64,000 nucleotides of DNA, taken from positions 36,070 through 100,069 of the forward strand of contig NZ_FZQY01000001.1 of assembly GCF_900199585.1 (NCBI RefSeq). The letters run 5' to 3'. The position numbers and the translations under genes were made by a program. Position 1 is the first letter of the stretch, and each line of letters opens with the position of its first letter. Below the pieces are notes generated by a model. It ran no database searches. It was not told where the DNA came from and saw only the letters and a list, made by a program, of their open reading frames with translations. This DNA is from Helicobacter sp. 'house sparrow 1'. Lineage in GTDB: Bacteria > Campylobacterota > Campylobacteria > Campylobacterales > Helicobacteraceae. Below, in pieces: positions 52,087 to 63,200 of the stretch.

Positions 52087-53403
52087 ATGCGTTTATTAAT
52101 TACTCTTATTGTTGCTATATTTCTTGTTGGATGTAGCACTACAAAATTAATGGTTGCTGACCTTAAGCTCCCTCAGGATGCAAACTTTTACTTGCAAAAC
52201 AATGATTTTTCTTTGGAATTTTCTCAAGAAATTTCTTTAAAGCTTAAGCAGCATTATTTAGATGTTTGGTTCTCTCCTTGGAAAAAACCTATTCCAAACC
52301 CCAATGCTTCGGAGGTTTTTTGGGTTGCTCCATCATTATTGAAAAATCCAGGTTTTGGACCCAATCTCAAGCTCTATACTCAAGAAGAGATGAAAGATCT
52401 TTATGATTCTATGAATATGGAAAAATATCCTAGTGTCGCAATTAAGGCGATTGTGGTGAGTGATACTGCTGTGAGAGCAACTCCTACTCATTTACCAAGA
52501 TTTAAATCAAGAAATAATTATCCCTTTGATAGATGGCAAAATTCCTTGATATTTCAAGGTACTCCTGTTTTAATCACACACTACAATCTTGCAAAAGATT
52601 GGGCACATATTCAAAGTAGTTTTGTATATGGTTGGGTTAGGGTTGAAAATTTGGCAAAAATTACACCAGAAGATGAAAGGCTTTTCTATCAGATTAAGGA
52701 TTATGCCCTATCCAATAAAGATAATTTTCCTATTTATGGAAGAGATGATGAGTTCTTGAGTAAAGGCAGAACGGGGAAGCTTTTTTCTATTAAGAAAATA
52801 GATGAAAAAGATATGGAGATTTATTTACCCTATAAAAAAGCAGATGGTTTTATGGGGCTTAAGACAACGCGAATCAAAAAAGATGATTTCTCACTTTTTC
52901 CTAAAAAAATAGATGCTTTAAGTATGGCTAATGTTATTAATGCAATGATAGGGCAATTTTATGGATGGGGAGGAGAGCTAGGAAGTAGAGACTGTTCTGC
53001 TTTTATAAGAGATAGTTTTGCAAATTTTGGAATCTATTTACCAAGAAATTCTGCAGCACAGGTTAGATATGCAGGCAATATGATAGATTTAAGTAAATAT
53101 AGTGCAAAAGAAAAAGAAAAAGTGATCATTGAAAATGCAACTCCATTTGCAACGGTGATTTGGCTAAAGGGTCATATTGTTCTTTATATTGGTACATATG
53201 AAGGTAGAGCAATAGTAGCTCATAGTGCTTGGAGTGTGATGACAAGGAATACATTTTCAAAAACAGAAAATTTATTAGGAGGAGTTGTAATTACCACTCT
53301 TACACCAGAAACAAATAAAAATGGTGTTTTTGTAAAATCAAAAACCCTTTTGGATCAAGTTTTGGGAATGTCAGATTTATATCAATATGCTCTAACATTT
53401 TAG
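52087..53403 (+). CDS. SH3 / NlpC-P60 lipoprotein, probable peptidoglycan hydrolase
   Basis: 438 residues. The lipobox is VAIFLVGCS (Cys16), so the protein is lipid-anchored. One or two SH3b-like domains follow (about 110-270, for example AVRATPTHLPRFKS and WAHIQSSFVYGWVRVENL). The NlpC/P60 catalytic domain (about 285-430) has YGWGGELGSRDCSAFIRD with the catalytic Cys, then WLKGHIVLYIG and AHSAWSV with His residues. Members cut stem peptides in the cell wall. H. pylori has a homologue near mqo, which is also close by here. Confidence 0.88.
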   Translation: MRLLITLIVAIFLVGCSTTKLMVADLKLPQDANFYLQNNDFSLEFSQEISLKLKQHYLDVWFSPWKKPIPNPNASEVFWVAPSLLKNPGFGPNLKLYTQEEMKDLYDSMNMEKYPSVAIKAIVVSDTAVRATPTHLPRFKSRNNYPFDRWQNSLIFQGTPVLITHYNLAKDWAHIQSSFVYGWVRVENLAKITPEDERLFYQIKDYALSNKDNFPIYGRDDEFLSKGRTGKLFSIKKIDEKDMEIYLPYKKADGFMGLKTTRIKKDDFSLFPKKIDALSMANVINAMIGQFYGWGGELGSRDCSAFIRDSFANFGIYLPRNSAAQVRYAGNMIDLSKYSAKEKEKVIIENATPFATVIWLKGHIVLYIGTYEGRAIVAHSAWSVMTRNTFSKTENLLGGVVITTLTPETNKNGVFVKSKTLLDQVLGMSDLYQYALTF

Positions 53404-53419
53404 AGATTAAAGGATAAGA

Positions 53420-54235
53420 ATGCGTTTTTTAGTTGGTTTTCTTTGTATTTTTTTAAATCTTTTTGCATCAGATGCCAAACTTAAGGTTGCTGTTAGTATA
53501 GAACCTCAAGCCTTTTTTGTTAAAAAAATTGGAGGAGATAGGGTAGAGGTCTATGTTCTTGTGCCAAAAAATAAGAATCCAGAAAATTATGAACCTCTTG
53601 TTTCTCAAGTTAAAAATCTTAAGGAAACAAAGTTGTATTTTGGTATGGGATTGGATTTTGAAACAAAATGGAAAGAGAGATTTTTAAGCATCAATCCGCA
53701 AATGGATTTTGTGGATTTATCTCATCAGCATAATAAAAACTTTCATAATAGGCATGATAGCCATATCTGGTTATCTGTAACTTTGGCATATCAACAAGCA
53801 AATGAAATTTATGAGTATTTGATTAAAGAAGATAGGAATAATAAAGATTTTTATGAACAAAATCTCAAAGATTTTTTAAATGAGATTAGACAATTAGATG
53901 CAAGGATAAAAAATCTTTTTTCGCAACAAGGGGTGCAAAAAACCTTTTTGGTTTATCATCCAGCATTTGAGTTTTTTGCAGAAGAATATGGCTTGGAGGA
54001 ATTAGCAATTGAAGATCATCATAAAGAGGCAAAAATTAAACATATGCAAAAGATAAACCAGGTAATTAAAGAAAGGAAACTAAAAATTGTTTATAAACAA
54101 CCTCAATTCTCATCAAAACAAGTTGAACTCTTAGCAAAAGAATATCATTTGCAAGTTTCTATATTAGATCCCTTTGTATATGATTGGCTTGCAAATATGT
54201 GGAATATAGCAGAGCAAATTGCCTATGAAAAATGA
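53420..54235 (+). CDS. znuA: Zinc ABC transporter, periplasmic binding protein
   Basis: 271 residues with a signal peptide (MRFLVGFLCIFLNLFA, then SDAKLKVAVSIEPQAFFV). It shows the cluster A-I layout. Metal ligands are expected at His of HDSHIWLS, His of VYHPAFEFFAEEYG, and Asp of LDPFVYDW. The first usual ligand, in DPHTYEP, is replaced by Asn (NPENYEP), so zinc binding may use only three protein ligands plus water or another residue. A His-rich stretch (LSHQHNKNFHNRHDSH) may act as a zinc collector. It overlaps znuC. Confidence 0.87.
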   Translation: MRFLVGFLCIFLNLFASDAKLKVAVSIEPQAFFVKKIGGDRVEVYVLVPKNKNPENYEPLVSQVKNLKETKLYFGMGLDFETKWKERFLSINPQMDFVDLSHQHNKNFHNRHDSHIWLSVTLAYQQANEIYEYLIKEDRNNKDFYEQNLKDFLNEIRQLDARIKNLFSQQGVQKTFLVYHPAFEFFAEEYGLEELAIEDHHKEAKIKHMQKINQVIKERKLKIVYKQPQFSSKQVELLAKEYHLQVSILDPFVYDWLANMWNIAEQIAYEK

Positions 54236-54968
54236 AGTAAAACAAAAAGTTATAGAATGTGAAAATGTAAGTTTTGCATATCACAGTGATGATGTTTTGC
54301 AAAATGTTAATTTTAATGTTTATGACAAAGATTTTTTAGCAATTATTGGACCAAATGGTGGAGGAAAGACTACCCTTGTTAAATTAATTTTGGGTTTATT
54401 GACACCAAAAAAAGGTGAAATAAAATATCAAACCTTAAGAGAAAAAATAGGGTATGTTCCTCAGGATACCTGCATCAATCCAGAGTTTCCAATTCAAGTA
54501 ATTGATGTGGTAAAAATGGGATTTTTAAAACCAAAACTTTTTGGATTTCGGGCGAAAAAAGAGCAAACAAAAGAGGCCTTTAAGATTCTAGAAAAACTAG
54601 GTATTCAACATTTAGCACACCGAAAATTTGGGGATCTATCAGGAGGCCAGAGGCAGAGAGTATTGATTGCAAGAGCATTGTGTGGAAATCCTGATATTAT
54701 TATTTTGGATGAACCAACTTCTAATATTGATTCTAGAACCCAAAAAGAAATTTATGATTTGCTAAAGACTTTTAATCAGTTTCATACTATAATTGTCATC
54801 AGTCACGATATATCAATTTTATTAGGTTATGCTTCAAGGGTTTTATCGGTAAATAGAGAGGTTGTTTTACACGATATGCCAAAATTTGAAATCCCAATTG
54901 ATGGGCATATATGTGAGGTTGATATTTTAAATAAAATAATGGAGAGTAAGAATGAAAAAAGAATTTGA
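54225..54968 (+). CDS. znuC: Zinc ABC transporter, ATPase
   Basis: About 247 residues from ATG 54225 (a TTG at 54219 also fits). Walker A is [15 protein letters not shown], the Q-loop is [10 protein letters not shown], the signature is [16 protein letters not shown], and Walker B is [16 protein letters not shown]; the switch His is in VISHDIS. It energises ZnuB. It overlaps znuA by 11 bases and the following mqo by 17 bases. Confidence 0.92.
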   Translation: MKNEVKQKVIECENVSFAYHSDDVLQNVNFNVYDKDFLAIIGPNGGGKTTLVKLILGLLTPKKGEIKYQTLREKIGYVPQDTCINPEFPIQVIDVVKMGFLKPKLFGFRAKKEQTKEAFKILEKLGIQHLAHRKFGDLSGGQRQRVLIARALCGNPDIIILDEPTSNIDSRTQKEIYDLLKTFNQFHTIIVISHDISILLGYASRVLSVNREVVLHDMPKFEIPIDGHICEVDILNKIMESKNEKRI

Positions 54969-56301
54969 TGTAGTAATTATTGGCGGGGGTATTTCAGGAA
55001 CTGCATTATTTTATGTTTTAAGTGAGTATAGTGATATTTCAAGCATTGCAATTGTGGATAAGTGTCACAAATGGGCAAATGTAAGTTCTAGTACAAAAGG
55101 AAATTCTCAAACATTGCACGATGGATCTATTGAAACAAATTATAGTTTTGAGAAAGCCTCTAAGGTCCGATTTTGTGCGCATAAAGTAAAAAATTATGCG
55201 CTTAGAAAAAATTTACAAAATAAAGCAATTTTTGAGATGCAAAAAATGGCAATAGGAGTGGGAGATATTGAGTGTGAAGCAATTACTAAGCGTCACCAAG
55301 AATTCCAAAGTATTTTTCCACAAATACAATTTTTTGATAAACAACAAATAAAAACTTTAGAACCAAAAGTAATTGAAGGAAAAGATGGAGGGGATAGGTT
55401 TGAAAATGTTGTTGCAATGGGGTATGAGAAAGATTGGTGCGGGGTGGATTATGCATTTTTAAGTGAAAATTTTGTACAAGAAGGTATGCAAAAAAATCCC
55501 AACAATCAAACTTTTTTAAATTTTTGGGTAAAAGAGATTAAGCCAAAAGAAAATGGCTATGTTCTAGTCTCACAAAACAAACAAGAAATTTATGCAAAAT
55601 TTATTTTAGTCAATGCGGGTTCTTACTCACTACCTCTTGCACAATCAATGGGCTATGGACTAAATTTTGGTTGCTTGCCTGTGGCAGGTAATTTTTATTT
55701 TGTTCCTAATTTATTGCGAGGTAAGGTTTATACAATTCAAAACCCAAAACTTCCTTTTGCGGCAATTCACGGAGACCCAGATATTATTGTCAAAGATAAA
55801 ACAAGAATTGGGCCTACAGCACTTGTGATTCCAAAATTTGAAAAAGGTAAAAATTGGTTTAACAATCTTAGTCCTAATCTTTTAAAACTTAATTGTAATC
55901 TTGATATCCTAAAAACTCTAAAAGACTTGATTTTAGATAAAGAAATCAGAGAATATATGATGAAAAATATACTTTTTGAATTCCCATATATCGGAAAAAA
56001 GAAGTTTTTAGCTGATGCTCAAAAAATTATTCCATCTTTAAAATTAAATGATTTGGAGTTTGCAAATGGATATGGAGAAGTAAGACCTCAAGTTTTAGAT
56101 AAGACAGAAAAAAAACTGATATTGGGTGAACAAAAAATACATACAAAAAAAGGTATTACATTTAATATGACACCATCACCAGGTGCTACAAGTTGCTTAC
56201 ATAATGCAATGATTGATGCTCAAGAAATCACACAGTATTTGGGAAGAAATTTTGATTTAGAGAGATTTTATCAGGAACTATCACCACAAGAGCTTATATG
56301 A
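54952..56301 (+). CDS. mqo: Malate:quinone oxidoreductase-like FAD protein
   Basis: 449 residues. [22 protein letters not shown] is the FAD Rossmann motif; [35 protein letters not shown] and [17 protein letters not shown] are found in the short Helicobacter/Campylobacter Mqo. It oxidises malate to oxaloacetate and feeds quinones, replacing NAD-malate dehydrogenase. It overlaps znuC at one end and znuB at the other, so it sits inside the zinc operon. A different FAD oxidoreductase remains possible, but the length and motifs fit Mqo best. Confidence 0.82.
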   Translation: MKKEFDVVIIGGGISGTALFYVLSEYSDISSIAIVDKCHKWANVSSSTKGNSQTLHDGSIETNYSFEKASKVRFCAHKVKNYALRKNLQNKAIFEMQKMAIGVGDIECEAITKRHQEFQSIFPQIQFFDKQQIKTLEPKVIEGKDGGDRFENVVAMGYEKDWCGVDYAFLSENFVQEGMQKNPNNQTFLNFWVKEIKPKENGYVLVSQNKQEIYAKFILVNAGSYSLPLAQSMGYGLNFGCLPVAGNFYFVPNLLRGKVYTIQNPKLPFAAIHGDPDIIVKDKTRIGPTALVIPKFEKGKNWFNNLSPNLLKLNCNLDILKTLKDLILDKEIREYMMKNILFEFPYIGKKKFLADAQKIIPSLKLNDLEFANGYGEVRPQVLDKTEKKLILGEQKIHTKKGITFNMTPSPGATSCLHNAMIDAQEITQYLGRNFDLERFYQELSPQELI

Positions 56302-57113
56302 TTGATTTTTTCAGAGATTATCCTTTTTTATTTAATGCTTTTTGCGCCTCTTTGCTTATCAGCTTATGTGCAGGAATTATTGGTTCTTTAGTGGTATCAA
56401 GCAAAAGTGTATTTTTAACTGGTGGAGTAGCTCACAGTGCATTTGGTGGTGTGGGTATTGCTTTATTTTTTGGCTTTAGCACAATGCTTGGGGCAAGTCT
56501 AATTGCTATTTTGATGGCATTGTTAATGGCATATGTTACACTCAAACATAAAAATTCATTAGACAGCTATATTGCGGCCTTATGGGCTTTTGGTATGGCT
56601 ATAGGAGTGATTTGTATTGATTTATCCAAGGGCTATGGGAGTGATTTATCAAGTTATCTCTTTGGTTCTATTATTGCAGTTAGCACCCAAGATCTGATTA
56701 TAATTGCTTTTTTTGATTGTTTTTTGATTCTTTTTATTTCAATTTTTTATACCGAAGTTTTAAGCATATTCTATGATAGAGAATTCTGCCAATTAAAAAA
56801 TATTAATACTACTTTGTTTTTGGTTATTATGTTTATTCTAATGTCTCTGGGTGTTGTGATGAGTATGAGTGTGGCAGGTCTTATTTTGGTAATCTCTATT
56901 CTTTCTATTCCTGCTTATATTGCTAGTTTTTTTGCTTTATCTTTAAAAACTCAGATGATTTTATCATCTATTTTTTCACTAATTTTTATTTGGAGTGGTT
57001 TTGGTATCTCTTATGCATTTGATTTGAGTATAGGAGCTTGTGTTGTGATTGTTTCAGTATGTGCTCTATTTTTTCTTTCAATGGTTAAAAAAATTGTGAA
57101 GATAAGGATATAA
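56298..57113 (+). CDS. znuB: Zinc ABC transporter, permease
   Basis: 271 residues with about eight hydrophobic segments. [32 protein letters not shown] is the ABC-3 permease signature (quoted in part as [15 protein letters not shown]), followed by [17 protein letters not shown] and [21 protein letters not shown]. It forms the zinc channel with ZnuC. The ATG overlaps the mqo stop as ATGA. Confidence 0.9.
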   Translation: MIDFFRDYPFLFNAFCASLLISLCAGIIGSLVVSSKSVFLTGGVAHSAFGGVGIALFFGFSTMLGASLIAILMALLMAYVTLKHKNSLDSYIAALWAFGMAIGVICIDLSKGYGSDLSSYLFGSIIAVSTQDLIIIAFFDCFLILFISIFYTEVLSIFYDREFCQLKNINTTLFLVIMFILMSLGVVMSMSVAGLILVISILSIPAYIASFFALSLKTQMILSSIFSLIFIWSGFGISYAFDLSIGACVVIVSVCALFFLSMVKKIVKIRI

Positions 57114-57114
57114 A

Positions 57115-57282
57115 ATGGATAAAAAAATAATAAGGAATTTTGTTTTATCTTGTATGATAATAGTATTTTTGTTGGTTTTTGCAATTTTTATGGTGGTGGC
57201 TTATTTGGGATCCATTGCAGAAAATACAAAAGAAATTAAAATGTTAAAAGAGAGAGTAGAAAACCTTGAAAAAAGGCATTAG
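57115..57282 (+). CDS. Small membrane protein with C-terminal coiled coil
   Basis: A 55-residue protein starting MDKKIIRNFVLSCMIIVFLL: a short basic start, one membrane helix (about 10-32), then AENTKEIKMLKERVENLEKRH, which has a leucine heptad pattern. It begins one base after the znuB stop, with AAGGATATAAA upstream, and overlaps the next gene's TTG start by 17 bases. It could modulate the zinc permease or assist the next protein. No family is recognised. Confidence 0.6.
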   Translation: MDKKIIRNFVLSCMIIVFLLVFAIFMVVAYLGSIAENTKEIKMLKERVENLEKRH

Positions 57283-58165
57283 CGTAATTATCTTATTTTT
57301 TGTATTGCTACAACTTTTAGAATCTAAAACTTATGTCAATAGATACGGAACTAAAAGAAATACGGACACTAAAACTCAAAAACAGCTCACAAGCTCTTCA
57401 AAATCCAAAAATCAGCTTATTGCAGAATTAGGAATGGGGATAGAATACTATCGCTACAAAGAACCTAAAGTAATGCAGATACAAGGTCCTATGCTTAATT
57501 TTAATGGAATGATAGGAGTAGTAAGAAGTCTCTTTAGATTCCAAAGTGATTTATATTTTGCCACCCATGTTGGAGCAAATATTTATGATGGTAGTTTGCA
57601 TAATAATATTACGCAAACTACCACCAAATATTCTGCACAATCTACGGATTACTACACAGGTATTACCACAAAGCTTGGTATAAATCTTTTTAGTGATGGT
57701 AAGGAATTATTTTTTGTTTATACAGGACTTGGCTATCGCTTCTTATATAACCTCGTAATTGATAAGCCTGGTATTCAAGCTTCATATGGGCGCTATCAGG
57801 GCTATTTATTTTTACCTATAGGATTAAGTGGAGAGATTCCTCTAACTCAAAAAGTATCATTTATTGGAATGATTGAGCAGCGTCTCTTGCTCTATGGACA
57901 TAATACAAGTGCTTTTTCAGATTTAGGATATGATAGTGATTTGTATTTTACACAAAAAAGGGGCTATGGTGGTCGTATTGCATTAGGTTCAAAAATTTAT
58001 CTGCCTAGTGCAAATGCAATCAAGTTAAATTTGTATTTTGACTATTGGAGTATAGAAGAATCTACTACAGATACAGCCTATCACAATGGTGCTTTTATAG
58101 GCAACTTTATAGAACCTAAAAACAACACTATTGCAGTAGGCTTTAACATTACTTATGCTTTTTAA
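57266..58165 (+). CDS. Outer-membrane beta-barrel protein
   Basis: 299 residues with TTG start and signal peptide (KKGISVIILFFVLLQLLESK). A basic, Thr/Ser-rich linker follows, then a barrel with alternating aromatic strands (LIAELGMGIEYYRYK, LFFVYTGLGYRFLYN, RIALGSKIYLP) and a C-terminal strand IAVGFNITYAF ending in Phe, as needed for BAM. Last gene of the zinc-mqo transcript. Whether it imports zinc is speculation. Its stop is one base from the converging gpmI end. Confidence 0.72.
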   Translation: MKKGISVIILFFVLLQLLESKTYVNRYGTKRNTDTKTQKQLTSSSKSKNQLIAELGMGIEYYRYKEPKVMQIQGPMLNFNGMIGVVRSLFRFQSDLYFATHVGANIYDGSLHNNITQTTTKYSAQSTDYYTGITTKLGINLFSDGKELFFVYTGLGYRFLYNLVIDKPGIQASYGRYQGYLFLPIGLSGEIPLTQKVSFIGMIEQRLLLYGHNTSAFSDLGYDSDLYFTQKRGYGGRIALGSKIYLPSANAIKLNLYFDYWSIEESTTDTAYHNGAFIGNFIEPKNNTIAVGFNITYAF

Positions 58166-58166
58166 T

Positions 58167-59639
58167 CTAAAAAAGTGCCTCTTGCATTTCTTCTGGAATA
58201 TCAATTCCCAAGATTTTTAAAACACTGGGTGCAATATTGCTAAGATTTCCATTGTTTATTTTGCAAATCCCTTGTGCCATAATAAAACAATAAACATCTC
58301 CTACAGTGTGATTTGTAAGTATTTCACCTTCTTTTGATTTCATTTTTTCACAATTTCCGTGATCACTTGTAAGAATCAGTGCATAATTCATTTTTTTTGC
58401 AACATCAACAATTCTGCCAATCTCATTATCCACAGCCTCAACAGCCTTTATACTTGCTTCAAAGTTTCCAGTATGTCCTACCATATCTCCATTTGCGAAA
58501 TTTACTACAATAAAGTCTGTTTCAAGCTCCATAAACTTGATGACACTATCCCCAACTTCCTTAGCACTCATTTGAGGCATTAAATCATAGGTTTTTACTT
58601 TTGGAGAGGGAATCAAAGCTCTGCTTTCTCCAATAAATGGCTCTTCCAACCCACCATTAAAGAAAAAAGTAACATGGGCATATTTTTCAGTCTCAGCGAT
58701 ATGAGCTTGAGTGAGATTGTGTGAGGATATAATCTCTGCAAGAGTGTTTTTAAGGTCTTCTTTAGGAAACAAAATAGGAAAAGAAAAAGTTTTGTCATAT
58801 TCTGTCATTGTTATAATATTGAGTGCTAGTTTTTTTCTATAATCAAATGGAGCCTTAGAATCTAGAGCTTCTGTCAGTTCTCTTGCTCTATCGCTTCTAA
58901 AATTGAAAAATAAAAAGCCATCATCATCTTTCATACCACTGTAGTCACCAAAACAGGCAGGCAATATAAATTCATCGGTGATATCTTGTTGATAGGATTG
59001 ATTAATATAATCATCTATGCTTAAAGCACTAAGATTATCCCCATTAGCAATACAGTTATAAGCTTGTTCTATCCTTTCCCATCTTTTATCGCGATCCATC
59101 GCATAAAATCTTCCACTAATGCTTGCTATTTTTATTTGATGATCACAAAGTTCTTGAATCTTCTTGATATAGCCCAATGCACTTCTTGGAAGCACATCTC
59201 TACCATCTGTTATAAGGTGCAAAAAGATTTCTTTACCTGTTTCTCTACTAATTTTAATCAGTGCAACGAGATGATCTAAGTGAGAGTGCACCCCACCATC
59301 ACTTACCAATCCACAAAGATGTATTCTTTGACTTACTTCTAAAAAGTTTTTAAGAACTTGATTTTCTTTTAAGGTATCTTCTTGGATGCTAAGATTAATC
59401 TTTACTAAGTCTTGATAGATAATCCTACCACTACCTAAAGTCATATGACCCACTTCAGAATTTCCCATCTGTAAATCAGGTAGCCCTACATGCAATCCAT
59501 AGGTATGTATCAAAGAATGTGGCACATTTGCAAAAAGCCAATCATAGGTAGGTTTTTTTGCAGAAGCAAAAGCATTAAAATGTGTATCTGGATTATGTCC
59601 AATCCCATCGGTGATAATTAAAATAACTTTTTGAGACAT
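58167..59639 (-). CDS. gpmI: Cofactor-independent phosphoglycerate mutase
   Basis: 490 residues of the alkaline-phosphatase superfamily. [11 protein letters not shown] is the first metal segment; [19 protein letters not shown] holds the phospho-serine; [53 protein letters not shown] and [11 protein letters not shown] give the manganese ligands. It interconverts 2- and 3-phosphoglycerate in glycolysis and gluconeogenesis. The upstream region runs into the autotransporter promoter. Confidence 0.95.
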   Translation of the reverse strand: MSQKVILIITDGIGHNPDTHFNAFASAKKPTYDWLFANVPHSLIHTYGLHVGLPDLQMGNSEVGHMTLGSGRIIYQDLVKINLSIQEDTLKENQVLKNFLEVSQRIHLCGLVSDGGVHSHLDHLVALIKISRETGKEIFLHLITDGRDVLPRSALGYIKKIQELCDHQIKIASISGRFYAMDRDKRWERIEQAYNCIANGDNLSALSIDDYINQSYQQDITDEFILPACFGDYSGMKDDDGFLFFNFRSDRARELTEALDSKAPFDYRKKLALNIITMTEYDKTFSFPILFPKEDLKNTLAEIISSHNLTQAHIAETEKYAHVTFFFNGGLEEPFIGESRALIPSPKVKTYDLMPQMSAKEVGDSVIKFMELETDFIVVNFANGDMVGHTGNFEASIKAVEAVDNEIGRIVDVAKKMNYALILTSDHGNCEKMKSKEGEILTNHTVGDVYCFIMAQGICKINNGNLSNIAPSVLKILGIDIPEEMQEALF

Positions 59640-60260
59640 TATCTTTTCCTTATAACCTAAATTAAGGCATTAATTGTATCAAGAAAAGATTTTATTCCAT
59701 AAGACTTAATTAACAATAATTTTTGTTATTTCTTAACACTACAAAAATTTTTTATATATTTTTCAGGAATATTTTCAAGAATATGTGTAGAAAAAGTTAA
59801 AAAAATTGAAATTAAAAAATAAAAATAAGTGTATTTTAATCTAAAAAATTTTTAGTTAAAAATCGTTAAATATCTTTACAAAGATAAAAAATAGTAAATG
59901 AAAACAACTTTTGAGTAAAAAATTTTCATATTTTTTCGAAAAAAAACAAAAAAAATGCAAATTTTATTATTTTTCTTTAGAAACTCTCAAGATAAGTAAA
60001 AATCGTATTTTCATAAAAAAATAAAAAATTTAAAAAACATTTTTTTCTCTATTTCTCTTTTATTTAAGAATATTTTAAGAAAAAAATGTCTGATAAGTAT
60101 TATAATTAGCGGGTCATTTGTTAAGTCGTTATTTAGTTTGTTTTGTAGAAATTATGTTCTAGAACCTATAAATCAAGAAAACCATAAGCATAATTTTTCT
60201 AATTCAGCCTATAGAAGCTTACATTTGTAAATGATTTTCATATTATGGAGGAATCTAGTT
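59640..60260 (+). promoter_or_regulatory. Promoter and long leader of the phase-variable autotransporter
   Basis: About 620 bases with extreme A/T content and no gene. TATAAT at 60101-60106 is the likely -10 for the autotransporter, giving a leader of about 145 bases. GGAGGA at 60247-60252 is a strong ribosome site eight bases before ATG 60261. Runs of A and T upstream of the -10 (59800-60090) could act as a bent UP-type element. Confidence 0.55.
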
Positions 60261-63200
60261 ATGTATTTGGAAATTTTTAAAGAGAAGAGACTTATTAAGG
60301 GGGGGGGGTATCATAATACTCCCTTAAAAGCCCTTTCTATAAAAACTCCTCAAAGGTCAATTTTTAAGCCTATTGTCGCTAGCTCTCTAGCTCTTTTTCT
60401 TGGTGCAAACTTTGCTTATGCAAATTGCAATGATTCTAAACCATCTGATAAACCTACTTTTTGTGCAGGAAATCAGGGAAGTGAATTGTTAGTTCCAGGA
60501 AAGTTAGATTGGTGGTGGTGGAATAAAACCGATATATTTACTCCCGAACTTCCAAATGGTGGAAAATATATTGCTATCCAATTTGATGATAGAAAGTATG
60601 ATTTAATTTCAGATCCTGTAACAAATGGTAGTAGTGGCGAAACATTTTTTTATACAAATGCAAATTCTTTTGTTTTTAGAGGAAATGGAGGTGGAGTTAA
60701 AGTCAATTCTTTACGAGTTTATTTTGATGGGGCTAATAATAAGAATTTTACTTTAGATTTAAGTCGCTCAAAATTATTTGAAGGTGGTATAGAAGTTAAA
60801 GGGGATGGAACTAATAACACCTTTAATGCAGATTTGCCATATGGAATGAGTGGCTATATCTATCTAGACTCAAATGCTAAAGCAAATATTGTATTAGGAA
60901 AAAATACAAAAATTACTGGGAATATTACAAGTACCAATAGAGGTGGGAATCTTATCATTAAAAATGGAACTCTTGCTGGTCAAATCGGGGCACAAAGCCT
61001 TGTGGAACCTAATACTAAAGATCTTGTGATAGTTTTTGATGGTGCAAAGATGGAGGGTAATATTCAGACAGGATCCAATATCTCATATGGCAATGATTTT
61101 CAAAGAAAAGAGATAACTTTTAAAAATGCTGCTGACAATAATTTAAATGTTGTATTAACAGGGAACATTATTGCTTATGGTAGTGGATATGGATTCTCTC
61201 TTGACAGAAGCAAAGGCAATCATGTCACTTTTGAAAGTGGTTCGATGAAAGGGAATGTTTGGGCTTATACAGACCGTCATGAAAGGGCAGCATACAATGA
61301 GATTGTCTTCAAGGGTGAAAATGCAAGACTAGGTGGAAATATAGAAGCTTCAGGAGGCTCTTATTATGGAGGATCAAGGGCAACAAATAGGGTTATTTTT
61401 GAACAATCTGGAGTTATCAGTGGGTATGTTCTTGCGACAAGTAATACAAATGATAGTACTAACAAGGTGGTCACTCCTTATCAAGGTAAAAATGAAATTA
61501 TTTTTAATGGTGAGAGTGGTAATGCTATTGAGGGAGGAGTTATTGCAAAGTCTGGTATTAATGAAATAGTCTTTAATAATAAGAGTGCTGCTAATACAAT
61601 TGCAGGTGGAATTACTGCGGGAGATGCAGCTGTTGCCAGTGATAGTATTAAAGCAACAAATACAATTACTTTCAATGGAAGTAGTAACACAATTAATGGA
61701 GATGTTTCAGCGAAAAAATCTGATGGAAGTGCAGGAAGTTTTTTGCATGAAAATATCATCACTTTTAATGGTGGAAACAACACAATCAATGGTCAAGTTA
61801 CAACAGATACCTCTTTAAGAGAGTATCAGTATGATCAAGTAAGATATGGAGGACAAAATATCATAACCATCAGGGATGCTGTCTTAACAATTAAGAGTCT
61901 TCAAGAAGGAAGAGATAAAGATCCAATTATTACTCTCAATAGGGGAATTAATATTATAAACCTTGAAGGAAATAGAGCTGAGTTAAAGCTCCAAAGAACT
62001 TACAGTGCTCATGATGGTAACATCTATAACAGGGATCCGAGTAGTACTGCTACAGTGAATTTTAATGCTAAAGAATCTTTGCTTTTTGGAAATATTGTAA
62101 ATAATGGTGGAATTATTAATATTAATCTAAATGAGGGGGTTGATACAACTATTAAAGGTCATATTAGGTTAAGTCGTGGAAATATTAATATATCACTTGA
62201 TAATAATGCAAGATTGTCTACCAAACAAATTATTTCAGAAGAAAGTAGAGAGATAAGGATTGATGTAGGTGATAATGCAACTATTGAGGGAAATTTATCT
62301 TTAGCGGGACACACTTATCTTGATTTTAGAGGTAACTCTGTTTTAAATCTTACAGGAGGAGATACCACTAAAAAAATCAATGAATTGTCTACCGCAGAGA
62401 GTGGAATTATTAATCTATCTGGTCAAATGAGATACCAAGATACTCTTGTTTCAAAACAAGATTTCCAAACTTTAGAAATTAACAAGTTAAATGCTAGAAA
62501 TCCTTTAAGCTTTATTGTTTATGTAGATCCAAATACAAAAAGATCAGATAGGGTGGTTATTGAAAGTAATATAGGTAACAGTAGTAACACCAAGGTTCAT
62601 CATCTAGGGGTTATAGGAAATCCAGATGAGTTGATTGGAAAAGATCTTTATACTCAAGGAAGTAGAGATAATATAGTCCTAGCTACTGTTGCAGATTCTT
62701 CAGGAATTACTCTAGAAGCTACAGATTCTATTAATGGATTTAGTTTGGTTACTTATGACTTTACAAAGGAAAGTGGATCAAATTATACTACTTACTTCTT
62801 AGGTTCTGTAAGATCTAAGGGTGCATCTGTAGCCGATCAATTAACAAGCACTTCAGCATTGAGTGCAAATTATGATTTATATCTAGCAAATCTAAATTCT
62901 TTAAATAAAAGAATGGGAGAATTAAGAAATAATGCTAATTCTCAAGGTGTTTGGATAAGAGTATTTAATGGTATGCAAACTTCTAAATTTGCACTTGAAA
63001 CAAAGAGTATTTATACTACAATCCAAGCAGGTTATGATTATGCATTTGGCTTTAATGGAGCTAATAATTATGTAGGTTTTGCATTAAGCTATGCAAACTC
63101 TATAGCAAGTTCTAAGAGTATTTCAGATCAAAGCATTTTTAGAGGAGTTGATAAGATTAATTCTAATGCAATGGAATTTGCTATCTATAATGCCTATGTT

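Noticed and set aside
61366..61818. Short frames on both strands inside the second autotransporter
   Set aside because: The main frame is open through the whole region from 60261; these are shadows of low-complexity passenger repeats.
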